From Rotaria sordida (lineage: Eukaryota > Rotifera > Eurotatoria > Philodinida > Philodinidae): a stretch of DNA of 64,000 bases. The stretch spans positions 64,924 to 128,923 of the forward strand of contig CAJNOL010000344.1 of the NCBI GenBank assembly GCA_905250125.1, given 5' to 3'. The notes below the pieces were generated by a model that was not told where the DNA came from, searched no databases, and saw nothing but the letters and a program-made list of their open reading frames with translations. The translations under genes and the position numbers were made by a program. Below are positions 24,450 through 36,076 of the stretch, piece by piece (positions within the stretch are counted from its first letter, which is position 1; the number at the start of each line of letters is the position of its first letter).

Positions 24450-27400
24450 TCATATAGTACTTTCAGCATCATAAAAAATGATACCATCATCACTATTATC
24501 ATCATCATTATCATCTTGTATAGATTCATTTTCTGTTAATAATGTATTTCGATTAAGTCGTCGTCTCCAATGTGTTCCTTGCCAATAGACTTTTCCACAT
24601 TTACGACATATATAAAATTCTTTATATGAACGATAATTTTTTAATGTTAAACCTGTTAGATCTAACGGAACATTTTCATTATATAATGTCATACGATCAA
24701 TATCAATCATTTCTGATTTATAATTAATAAGATCAGGTTCAAGATCTTTTATTAAATAATTATTCATGTTACACCAAAGTATACGCATATCACGACCATC
24801 AACAATAGCAAAATCGCCACCATTACATAACTATGGAGAATAACAAATAATAATAAAATTTACAACAAAAAAAGAACTAAATAGAGATCTTACTGTACAT
24901 CGACTAAATATATCTTCTGGTAATATTTTTACATTGAAATGTTTAAGAACAGCAGCACATTGTTGTTTAGCTGGAATATTTAATGGTGGTTGCCAACAAC
25001 GACCTTCGACAGTGTGAGATCGTAACTAATCGAAAGAATATAATATGTTATTAGAAATACTATGGATATTTATTAGAAAACAATCAAAATCTTTCTAAAT
25101 TGATATGTCAAATAAGAGATGATGTTTTACTATGAAATTATGGTTAAAATCATATCGAATTAATTTCGTTAAGAAATTTATTATATGCAAAATTTAAACT
25201 CAAAACTCGATTTTTAAGATAATGTGAAGGAAAACATGGCATTTTGTTGTAAAACAAAAATCATATAATTCAAGAAGAAAAATCTATAGGCACGAATCTT
25301 CTTAGGACTTCTTTCATCTCACAAGAGAGAAAATCTCCCAATATGATTCGTCAATCTAATTCGAAGTTATTACTATATTTTTATATTTGACAAGACATTT
25401 GTGAAAAAATCGAATTACAGAATTTCACCTATAAGTAAGTCTCGTAGACATTAGAATCTTTCCTCCTCGTCTATAGAGCCCATTTAATGAGATCAAACTT
25501 ATCTCAAAAATGATTTATTACGACAAGATTTCTTCCTAAGCTTAAACAAAATAATAATTTATGTAAACTTACGAGATTATATGGAGCTCCACGTGATAAA
25601 ATAATTCGATTCTCTGCTCGAGCATACTATCATAACAAATCAAAGAAATTTTTTTGAATTTAATTCTTTGTTTTTTTTTGCCTGTTTTACTTACTCTAAT
25701 AGCATCTGTATGTGGATCATCATTACCTAAAATCACTGCATCACAACCGGCTACACGTAATTCTTTTCCTAAACCATATAACATATTATCAACAACAAAT
25801 TTAATTTGAGAAGGACGTTTAATTTCATTTGAAATCTTTTAAATGAAAAATAAAAAAGATTTTAGTTTGTCTTCTTGTTTTTTTTTCTTATTACATACCT
25901 GACTAACATCGTCTAATGTTTGAGATTGATTAATATTATTATTATTATTAGGTGTATCTTGAAAATTTTCATCAATTTGACGAGCTATAGTTGAATCAAG
26001 TTTTTTTGGTTTTCTACCACGAAATGCTTTTAAATAATCAGATGATTGAAGATTATTCAAAAGAAATTTATAAATTTCAACCAAACAATATGCATCCGTT
26101 GCTTAAATAAACAAAACAAAAAAAAAAGAATCGAAATATAAAATCTCAATATTTATTTAATCAAGAATATTTTACCAGCATATAAAATTTGAGCATTTCT
26201 TAATGGTCGCCGTTCCCAATTTGAACATTGTTCAGATTTATTCAATGGTTTACCAAAACATAAACGAACAAATTCACTGAGACCTTTATCTTTTGATGAA
26301 ACATTATTATTATTTATTGTAGCATATGGAAATATACCACGGTTAGCAGTAAGTAACTAAATAAAAAAAAGAAAATTAAACAACAACAATAACAAATAAC
26401 TATGGAATTATTTACTTCATTTTGTACAAGAGATAAATCAAGTAAAGTTTTTCCTGAAAGAAGTGCTCGATCAAATATAGGATACGAAGCAACAAGCATA
26501 GCAGCATCAGTTTTAAAACCATAGCCTAGAAAAAAAATCAAGTTTTTTTTTTTGTTTATTATTTGTAAAATTTTAAATTTATTTTCAAGTAATAACTTAC
26601 AAAGTAATGTTACATAATCATTATCAAATAATCGATTTGCTAAACGTTGTTGTATGCTTTCTGAATCACATGTATGAAAAAAATGAAGTAAATCAAGTAG
26701 AAATATTTCATTTGGTAATGCTATTTGCATAACACTTATACGTTGTTTTGATGTTGATGTATGATTAAAGAGTGGTTTCCATTCACCTGAAAATAAAATA
26801 TGTTTAAGTTTAATGATGATTTTTAATATTTATCAAAGAAATTAACGAGAAATATTTGAATACAGTTTTGATTTTAGAAGAATCATTTGATCTTTTTTTT
26901 TTCAAATAAAACAAAAACAAAGACTAAATTCAATTATTTGTTATACAACGTACAATCAAATCCTATCAATATTTCTTCATTATTATTTTTAAATAATCGA
27001 TCAAGTAAACGTTCATATGCCGGCATTGAATCAATAAAAATTATTTCATTATTTTCTAATGGAACATTATAATAATCAATAGTAGAATTTTCTTTCCTGA
27101 TTTGTTGACATGGTGTTGCTTTTGATTCACTATTCTGTTTAATATGAATATATTTTTGAACCTTTCAAAAAAAAAACAATAACAATTATTTCTTATACAA
27201 AAAAATAAAAAGCAAATTGGTCGAACAAAATGCAACCAAAATTTACATACAGAATATTTTAGTTTGTATTTGAAATAGTCTTTATACTTTTATATTCATA
27301 AAAAAATTTTCTTTGCAATATTAACAGTACTTCTGTAGGTTAGCAATACCGCGGAGCACGCACACTTTTCTGTATGCTATGTCGATGAGAACAATAAATG

Positions 27401-29519
27401 AATAGGATGTCGTTGATCTTTAGAAGAATCACATCAAGTTGATTCGAGAAGAAACAAATAGATTTTGTAATAGTAAAGATATTTCTCATAGAATGTTTGA
27501 AAATAATATGAAGATGAATTCCAATAAATATGCATAATTTTAATTATAACGAACTATTGTTTCGAAGTAGTGGATTTTGCTGCTAAAGACTAGGCTCATT
27601 GTCAATCAGATAGATCAGTAATAATTACAAGCATATGTCCTAATTATAAAATACAAAGAACGTTTCAAGCTAATTAAAACTATCAAAAATTCATTTGTCT
27701 TCGGTTGGCTTTAATACAACACGAACTACTGATTAAGTTTACTGATCATGTAGACTATAATTCAAAATAGTAGTATGTTCAGGAAGGTTTTTTTCGATGA
27801 CTTCCATGAGTACATGTTCCAATTTGGAGACCTTGTTTTCGCTGATAATTTTTGTAAAAAAATGTTTCTATTTTCATCAACAAATAACAGTGCTACGATC
27901 AAATTGTTCTGAAGTCCTTGAGCAACTCGGTCGGTTCCAGTAATTTAACTTTAACATCGCTATTTATTGATCAAAATAGAAAACCTTTATTTTTTTTTTC
28001 AAGAATGATCAATGCAACAAGCTCTATAAAATAGGATACGTCAAAAACGTCTGAAAGGATCCCTGTGAAGTGTCAGAAAAGTTGAATAAACTACTGAAGA
28101 AAAGTCCCAAATTATGACTTGCCAATCAAATTCATATTTTGCAAATTAGTAGGTCTTAATAAGGCTGATAAAAGTCTATAAGAGTTCGTCCCCATGCGTT
28201 GTTCTTCTCAAGTTATTATAATTTTACTGAATTTTTTTTATCTTTGGTAAGATATTTGTGAAAAAACGAATGATAGAATTCCACCCATTGGTAGGTCTCG
28301 TAGACCTTAGCATACTCTGAAAATTTCCCTCCAAAAGGACATGTTGCTCTTAAGATATAGAATGTTGACAACATTGAGCTTTTCTTTAAACATATCAACA
28401 AGATATTTCAATCAGCATATCTCGTTTTTTTTTTCTCTCCCGAATGATCATACATACCCAAGCTGGTAATGTATAATAAGGTCGATCTAATTGAGCCACT
28501 AAAAAATAGAAAAACAAAAACAAACAAATTCTATAAAAAAAAATACAACAATAATGTTTTTACTCCAATATTTTACAGCTGCAATATCATCTCTATCGGC
28601 TAATATTTCAATGAAATATTCTGATAAATCATCATTGCCTTGTACAATATCCTTAAATAATAAAATATTATAAAATTATATTTTCTTTTTGTTTATTTAC
28701 TCCAACTAATTCATTCCAACATTCATCACTCATTGTTTTATCATCATTAATATTATTATATTTAACATTAATTAAATAACCTAATGTTCGTTTATTTTGT
28801 AATGTTGCTAAATTAGGATATCTTTCATTTTGTTCATTACCATATAAATTCCAATAACGTACAGCTAATTTTGATAAAGTTTTTTTATTAAATGTAATAT
28901 TTTTCATATTATATTCATTATTTAAAATATCTTGAATTTTTTTTCCACCATTTTCATATAAATGATTTAATAAATTTATTAAATATTCTTCATATTGTAA
29001 ATGATTATCTAAATATATATCAATAAGATGATCTTTTGAATTGAGTATTAATGGTAAAAGAATTTCATTTGGTTGAAATTCTAATTGATAATTTAATTTA
29101 ACTATTATATTTAATGTACGTTTATATATATGTGAATTTGTTGGATATATTAATAATGATTTTAATAAATTAATTAAATAAGATTTTTCTATTTGAAATA
29201 TTTCAATAAAATCTTCTATACATACAATTGGTAATGATTCCGAAATAAAATTATTAAGAATATTTTCATCTATAATTGATGTTGATAATGATTTATTAAA
29301 TTGATTTTTCCATTGAAGAAATGAATGAACAAGAAAATTTATTAAATTTGTATCAGCATTATTATTATTATTATTTGAATTAATTAATTGCGAAAGATTC
29401 TCAAGTAAATCATCATATGGTTTAGATGATTGATTGAAATAATTGAATATTACATTAATTGCTTCATCTTCATTATAAAGTTGATATTTTTCTGATAGAG
29501 AAGTTAAAAATGAAGACAT
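24450..29519 (-). CDS. EXD3/Mut-7-like 3'-5' exonuclease with Mut7-C domain
   Basis: Twelve exons, in gene order: 29519-28701, 28651-28564, 28498-28458, 27161-26954, 26786-26601, 26525-26416, 26356-26176, 26101-25899, 25835-25695, 25626-25573, 25025-24894, 24830-24450; 2544 nt, 847 aa. An N-terminal helical region (1-315) is followed by a DEDDy RNase-D-like exonuclease: motif I GFDCEWKP (D385, E387), motif II D454, and motif III with Tyr543-x3-Asp547 (YAATDAYC). The C-terminal Mut7-C RNase domain has LYGLGKELRVAGCDA, RIILSRG and a zinc ribbon of two CxxC pairs (C720/C723, C796/C799) ending YWQGTHWRR. Catalytic residues are intact. Worm MUT-7 acts in RNA silencing and small-RNA 3' trimming; a role in transposon control would fit this repeat-rich genome but is inferred. 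Motif I is split by an intron. Confidence 0.92.
25240..25560. repeat. dispersed repeat, copy A, in an EXD3-like intron
   Basis: Shares a diverged block with 28100-28400. For example, 'gacatttgtgaaaaa' followed by an 'agtctcgtagac' core at about 25389-25450 lines up with 28250-28312. Both copies are in introns of the same gene, in the same orientation. Weak internal inverted similarity around 'tctatag' suggests a hairpin-type element. No coding potential. Confidence 0.55.
28100..28400. repeat. dispersed repeat, copy B, in an EXD3-like intron
   Basis: Second copy of the repeat described at 25240-25560, within the 1.3 kb intron 27162-28457. Best-matching segment is about 28245-28315, including 'ggtctcgtagacctta'. 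The rest of that intron (27162-28100) shows no recognisable feature. Confidence 0.55.
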
Positions 29520-29880
29520 GATTTGTCACTTTGTAACAAAAAGAAAAAGAATATGTACTTATGAAAAAGTTGAATAAGAGTTGCGTAAGTTAGCAAAGTA
29601 AGAAAAACAAATTATTTTTACCATATATATTACTATTGAGTTTTTTTTTTAGTTCGAAAGAATATTTTTCATTTGTAATAATGATCTAGCAAATCAAACG
29701 ATAGGCGTTTAAAAATAGATGACACCATATATCGAATAGATATGTACCGAACACAAATTTTATTTCGAAAACTATTCAATCAGTTTCTTTACGAAAGAAC
29801 ATATTCAATTGTTGAATATCGTTCGACTTCATATTATATGTAAGAGTAGATCTCGGTGAGACTAAGAAAAGTTCAAAAGG
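29520..29880. other. upstream flank of the EXD3-like gene
   Basis: Presumed 5' UTR and promoter region for the minus-strand exonuclease gene. I can assign no core promoter element. Confidence 0.35.
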
Positions 29881-29896
29881 ATTCGAGCCTATGGCT

Positions 29897-30295
29897 TACT
29901 ATTGAAGAGTTCTGACTGTTTAAATGAAATTTTTACTAAGGGGAAAGCATTGCTGAAAAATTCCAAACAAAGGATTTCGAATTGAGATTATATCTGCAAG
30001 TACATTTGATAATCCTGATAGTTTCAATGAAAATGAAGATATTTTTCTCAAGATATTCAATATTTAAGTAGACTCGATTAGTGTGTTCTCATACTATAAA
30101 TCGCTCTGTTTTTAGATATTGAGTATCTCGAGAAAGCTATGTTTGTTTTCATTGAAACTTTCACCACTATCAAACTTACCTATAGACATAGTTTCAAGTC
30201 GAAAATCTTTGTTTTGGATTTTCCCACAATAACTTTCTCTTATCAAAAGTTTCATTAACATGATCATAACTCTTCAATAGTAGGCGTCTGACAGT
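29897..30295. mobile_element. intergenic foldback (hairpin) element
   Basis: Nearly the whole 400 bp folds back: the arm at about 29903-30075 pairs with 30105-30290, with a spacer of about 30 bp. Matching blocks include CTACTATTGAAGAGTT and AACTCTTCAATAGTAG at the two ends, and GTTTCAATGAAAA with TTTTCATTGAAAC near the centre. No open frame. The mismatches look like ordinary drift of an old element. Confidence 0.75.
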
Positions 30296-31453
30296 TGAAT
30301 ATATTCCCTTGTTCAATGATTGCTCAAGATTTTCTTAAGATTCGATCATTTTTGAATATTACTATTGTTATTGTAGGATACTTGCAGAAGTATTCCGAGC
30401 GGGGGGAAGTAACTCTCCAACCTTTGTGATCTCGGAACACACTCGGATAATTGAACAATGTCGAGTTACTTGTGTTGTGAGTAAAAAAAGTTCGTGAATT
30501 GACAAATTTTGTAATGAAGAGTAAATCTTAATTTTAATGAAGTATCTTTTTATTAGGAGATTTTAAACTTTATTAACAATCGTATTTCAATTTCAAATTA
30601 ATCGAAATGATATTGTTGATATTAAACATCTATGAACATCAAAATAAATAATGACGATCGTGTAGTTTCGTTGAATCATGAGCATATTTTTCAGTACAAT
30701 AAATAGACTAATTTGTAATTGTTTACGGACTACCGTGCCTCACACTAGATAAAATTTTTAGCCAAATTAACTACATTTTTAATTATAGTACGCGTAAGAT
30801 TCAAAGAGTAGAACATTTTGTTTTCATAATGACTAACTTGTATTCATTTGTTTTGATACTAACAAAACAAAAATGGCATTAAAAAAGACAACTTGATATC
30901 GTTGTTACAAGTCTTAGTAGTTTCATTGCACAGGCTAAGCCCCATAAGCCATTGAATCAATATCAAAAAATAGATTTCGAAAGGTTCTGCAGGGATGTCA
31001 TTTCCTTGCAGTTTCTTATTTGCATTGTTCTAATTAGTAAAGATCAATTTATTAACTACGTGTAGTACACTTCATTTTTATCCTATGAGTTTTGTTATCA
31101 GATAAAATGAAATTTCACAATACATTAAAAATTAACGAAACATTTCATAGAGATGGACGGTTAGAGACTAGTAGAGGTTAGTTTTAATATATGACTTAAA
31201 TTTGAATTTATCATTCTAAAAATTAAAATCAATGACTATTCAATAAATTATAATCATTTCCATTCAATACGATCAATACGAGGAAGAAAAAAATAATTTT
31301 TTTAAAATTTATTTTCGACTAATGGTCCTTTTAATATCTTAATGCGGAATTTATTTTATAAATAGCTGATTTAAATAAATAAAATTATAATAATTCGATC
31401 TATATACATAAGAAAAAGAAAAAAAAAAAATTTTTCACCAAAAAATAATCAAT
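30296..31453. other. intergenic, no gene recognised
   Basis: Between the foldback element and the 3' end of the first sugar transporter. A small G-rich patch lies near 30398-30407. No gene, RNA or clear repeat was recognised. The part next to 31454 is presumably 3' UTR. Confidence 0.4.
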
Positions 31454-34400
31454 TTATGCTGATGTTAAAACTCCATAACCAACAGTACTACCAACATCAT
31501 TATTGCCATCGATTCGATTTGCATAATGTTGACTTTGTGGTTGACGTTTAGTCCATACTCGACCAGCATTTATTTCTGCATAGATTGTATCAACAGTTTT
31601 TGCTTTTGTTTCTGGTACAAAGAAGAATGTTAAAAGAAAAAATATCAATAGAAGTCCTGTAAATATAAGAAATGTATATTTATGCAATAAACCCTAGACA
31701 AAAAAAACAACATTTTTTAGCAAAAAAAAATTTTTTTTTTTTTAAATTTTACCGTAAAAAGAGGTTTAAAAGTAAGACCAACTATAAAATTAGCTGACCA
31801 ATTAACAAGTACAGCAATACTTGTAGCTGGTACACAATATGTTTGATTAAATAATTCCGATGTAATTAACCATGGTATTGAACCAGGTCCAATTGCAAAA
31901 AATGCAATAAATAAAAAAGTCACTATAAGTGAAATATTGTTCCAAAATGTAGTTGATTGAACAATAAGTGATATAACAAGTATTAAACTTGTTATAAACA
32001 TTCCACCAAGACCACTTAAATGAAGAATACGTCGACCAAGACGATCCATAAGAAAAACACTTATTAGTGTAAAAAATACACTCGTTGCACCTAAACCTAA
32101 ATTTGCATATTCAGCTATATCTTTTTTATAACCAGCTGATTGAAATATAACAGTTGAATAATAAACAACAGCATTTATACCCGAGAATTGTTGAGATAAT
32201 TGAAGAAATACTGTTATAAATAATGCCCAACGAACTGTTGGTGTTAGAAATAAATCAATCATTCTAGCCTAAATATAGAATTAAATCAAAAGAAACAAAA
32301 CAAAACAAAACAATTATTTACAGAACGTTGTTGTTGATTTTGTTCATCTTGCATTTCGGATACTTCATAATGAACATTCGGATGTCTACGAAGCCATCGA
32401 AGTGCTAAAAAAGAAATAATACTTATTAAATAATCAAATTATTGTAACCTTAAAAAAAAAGTCGATAAAAAAAAGAAATCTCTTAGCATTATAGAGAAAT
32501 AACTGAATACTCTTGTAATTGAACATAAAGCTTGCTGTGAGAGCAAGTAGTAATAGCTTTAAAAACTTTCCTATAATCCACATAGATTTTTCTTGTTTCG
32601 AAGCTTCTGTCTATTGCAGTTTTCACTATTCAACAATGAATATACATTTTGTTTTTTCGTAACATTTCGAAAAATTCATTCCATGACGTAAATCTTCATT
32701 TTTCATATGCTATCCTAATACTCGTATGATGGTGTGTCTTATTGAATCATATTTTTGGAAATTGAGGTTTGTGAGGAGTAAATTAGGAATCATTCTTCTG
32801 TTAAACATACGACTAATTGTGACTTTCCATTCCACGAATATATATCGATGACAATATTTACTGATGTATCAAATGAGTTTCACAAGTTTCCAAATAGTTT
32901 AGCAAATAAGAGATGCTAAATTATTGAATGCTTTCTGAAGCGACATTTTAGAAGTCGAAAAAAAATATTTATCATTGATAAAATGCTTTTATTGAATCAA
33001 TAATTGCTTAGTGACTACAGACGTTTTTAAAAAAAGCTGTGTAGAGTAAAGGTGTTGTTTGAAAAAAGTTCATACTCTACGTATTTATGTAGTTATTTTA
33101 TCAGTGACTCTTCTGAAATCATAATCAGAAGTAAAAGGTTAACAAATAATTGATTCCTTTATAATTTAAAAAAACATTAACAAAAAAAAATGTTGTTTCT
33201 TATCTAACATAGCTTAATCAATTCAGCCGATATCAGCTACTTCTGAAAGTAACAAAACAAAATAAAACTTATCAAGTACAATTAGTCTTAGACGATATCT
33301 ATTTTGCAAGACAGGAGTAAGAGATAATAGCAGATAGCAAACGAAACTATCCTGTTTCTATTCTTGATTCTATTATATATTAAAGTCTTTGGAATGTTTT
33401 AAGATTTAGATTCTCACTAATGTTATCTTTCTCTATGTTTCAAACTTTTAATAAGATATAGATTTATTCATATGATGTTTATCTGATCTTTGATTGACTT
33501 TATCTTTCATATGTCTTCACTTTTAAGATGATTTTGATGGCTTTGAAAAGCCATAAAGTTAGTCTCTCTAACCTCCTGATCAATTGGATATCAATCAGAT
33601 AGAACAATAAACTTTTATAATACATTGGAAAAACATCTGAAAAAAAAATGTTAAAAAGTCAGATAATGAAACTTTCAATAATTTGAATGAATTACAAATC
33701 ATTCAAAGTTTACTAATGTCTTTCAATTTCATGAGTTCTCTATTTAGGAATGTGCAGTTTCAGCAAACTGTTCACTGACTACACTGAATCGATGTAATAG
33801 TTGATTTACTGTCAATATTCCAATATTTTTCACTAAATCTTGTAAATCCTTATTTCAACTCAAGTATTAGGTGTCAAGAGGTTATCAGTACTTCCATATT
33901 TATTTCTACTGATTACTCGAAATAAAATAAATATCCCCCGCACTGCATAATTCATCTGAACTCAATATATATTTATTTTTTTCTTAAACGCATTAAATTA
34001 ATCAAGGTCATCTATTTTTATATTTCATTATTCATTTTGTTTTTGCATCAAGTGCATGATTTCTTTTATCACCTCTAGATTTAACTCCTTAATACTAAAA
34101 TCCTTGTTGCCAAAATATTGACGTTTAGCTTTTAAATCGATGTATATATATACACGCATGCGAAAGATCAATTATATCAATCACTACAACATATATCTTA
34201 CTAAAAAAAACAAAAAAACAAAAAAAAAACATGCACTCAACGTCAATCTCTCTTTTGGCTTTTGGTCTTTTGGTCACTGTTGCTATGGCACGACCATGGT
34301 CAGGTCATTCTCATGGACATACAGGGGATGGAACATCTCAAGGATCTAATGGGCACAGATGGGTTAAATATCCTTCACCAAGACATATTTATTTACCACG

Positions 34401-36076
34401 ACATCTAGCTGAAAAATTAGAACGTCCATGGCCAGCATTTACAGCTAAAAAAATCGCCAATGGAAAATATATGGTCATTGGTCCAGCTTTTATTTTCAAA
34501 GTAAAAGCTACTGATGATATAAGTACAACTAGTGTTCCAGAAATTTCAACAACTGAACAACCTGAAGTTGAAGAAACAACAACAGAATCCATTGTTGAAG
34601 AATCTACACCAGAACCAGAAGAAACTACATCAGAACCTGAACCAGAAGAAACTACATCAGAACCCGAACCAGAAGAAACTACACAAGGAGTACCATCTTT
34701 TTTCAAAAAAGGATCGTATTCAATCAATAATGATGAACAATTATATTTTTTTCAATGATTAATGAAATCATTTAAAAAACAGAAAAAATCAAAAATATAA
34801 TCAAGCTATCTTGTATTTGTTTTTCTTGATTAAAAATAAAACTAACCTTTTTCGGCATCAATTAAATTATTTTTTTTAATTAGTAAATATTTTGGACTTT
34901 CTGGTACAAAGAAAAGTAATATTACTTGCATAATACTAAACACAATTGGTAAACCTTATTAAAAAAATAAAAGAAAAATTATTTCATGATAATTTTATTT
35001 TATTTTATTTTTTTGACTTTTTACCTAAAGCATAATGCCATTTATCTTCAGAACCTAATACCGCATGTAAACTAATTGCTTGTGAAACACAAAGCATAGC
35101 AACAATTCCCAATTGGAATGAACTACCTAATGTACCACGTAAATTTCTTGGTGATATTTCATTTATATAAGTTGGTGCAACCGATGTACCATAACCTTAA
35201 TTAAAATTATAAATCAAATAATTTATAAAAATAAAAATTATTTTTACCACAAGCAAGTCCAATTAAAAATCGTCCAATAATTAAAAGTTCATAGGAATAA
35301 ACAGGTTTTGAAAGAAACATTAATATGCATGCAATTGAAGATATTATATTATTTAAATACATTCCACCTTTTCTATATATGTAATAAAATATATTAAAGA
35401 TCTTATTTAAATTTTGATTCTTTACCGTCCTAATCGATTAGTAATAAAACCACCAAATAGTCCACCGACCATTCCACCCACAGCAAAGATAGATACAGCT
35501 AAAGAACTAATGAAAAAAAAAACTTTATTTAAATAGAAGAAAAAAAAAAGGGACAAATTACAAGATTAATGTTATAATTGATTGACTCATATTTGCAGTT
35601 TTCTCTCGTCTATAGTTTGTTTCATTAATAAAGGCTTCTATCACCTATAAACTATTCTATTAAAAAACAAAAAACCAAAGTAATAAATTACTTACATCTT
35701 GTGGGGCATTTCTATTCATATTGACAAAAAAATCAAACATTCAAAAACAAATCATTTCAAATTAAATAAACTTACAAAACACCAGATGCATAACCAAAAT
35801 GAAAAGAGGTTCCGCTAATAGCCGCAATGACGGATAATAATAATGTATTGGTTATACCCTATAAAAATCATCAAGATAAAATATATATTTGATTTTTTTA
35901 TTTATGTAATATAAAAATACTGTATGATGATTTTGTCGATTTTCTAAAGGAGGATTATCATTGTCATTGAGAATATTCGATGCACTTAATGGATCATTTC
36001 TATCATCGTTAGTTTTAATTGATGTTTCTTGATTGTCGCTATCAAGTAAATTTGTTAAAGGTGGATCATTATTCAT
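31454..36076 (-). CDS. GLUT-type facilitative sugar transporter A
   Basis: Eleven exons, in gene order: 36076-35921, 35858-35776, 35711-35696, 35644-35562, 35506-35426, 35372-35248, 35195-35025, 34954-34847, 32404-32322, 32268-31753, 31693-31454; 1662 nt, 553 aa. A 12-helix major-facilitator protein of the plasma membrane that should carry hexose down its gradient. Family marks: GYASGVLNAPQ after helix 1, TNRLGR, GRFLIGLACG, PRNLRGTLGS, PESPKYLL, QLSQQFSGINAVVYYS in helix 7 (Q328, Q329, N334), DRLGRR, GPGSIPW in helix 10 and PETKAKT at the C-end. The sugar-site residues are kept, so it is probably active. Exon 3 is only 16 nt and supplies NAPQD. The 2.44 kb intron 32405-34846 carries an oppositely oriented gene. 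The next GLUT gene lies 2 kb upstream on the same strand. Confidence 0.95.
32405..34230. other. first part of the long GLUT A intron
   Basis: Intronic on the minus strand and upstream of the nested + strand gene at 34231. No coding sequence was recognised. A TATATATA stretch at about 34144-34151, 80-90 bp before the nested ATG, could serve as a TATA box for that gene, but such runs are common here. Confidence 0.4.
34231..34758 (+). CDS. small secreted Thr/Glu/Pro-repeat protein nested in a GLUT intron
   Basis: Intronless 175-residue frame on the strand opposite the host gene, wholly inside GLUT A intron 8. Residues 1-20 form a good signal peptide (hydrophobic LLAFGLLVTVAM, small residue, then ARP). 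A His/Gly-rich stretch follows, then a conserved-looking central segment (KYPSPRHIYLPRHLAEKL, ending with IGPAFIFKV). Residues about 95-155 are rich in Thr, Glu and Pro, with two to three direct copies of a SEPEPEETT unit, which may be O-glycosylated. It ends with a short Ser/Asn-rich tail. I recognise no family. Purifying codon structure, signal peptide and a stop followed by AT-rich sequence support a real gene. An overlapping + frame (34532-34762) and an antisense frame (34727-34389) are shadows. Confidence 0.65.
   Translation: MHSTSISLLAFGLLVTVAMARPWSGHSHGHTGDGTSQGSNGHRWVKYPSPRHIYLPRHLAEKLERPWPAFTAKKIANGKYMVIGPAFIFKVKATDDISTTSVPEISTTEQPEVEETTTESIVEESTPEPEETTSEPEPEETTSEPEPEETTQGVPSFFKKGSYSINNDEQLYFFQ

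Noticed and set aside
34389..34727. Ser/Gly/Val-rich minus-strand frame opposite the nested secreted gene
   Set aside because: Mirror of the repeat-bearing sense gene. The sense strand has a signal peptide and a normal start; the antisense frame has neither.
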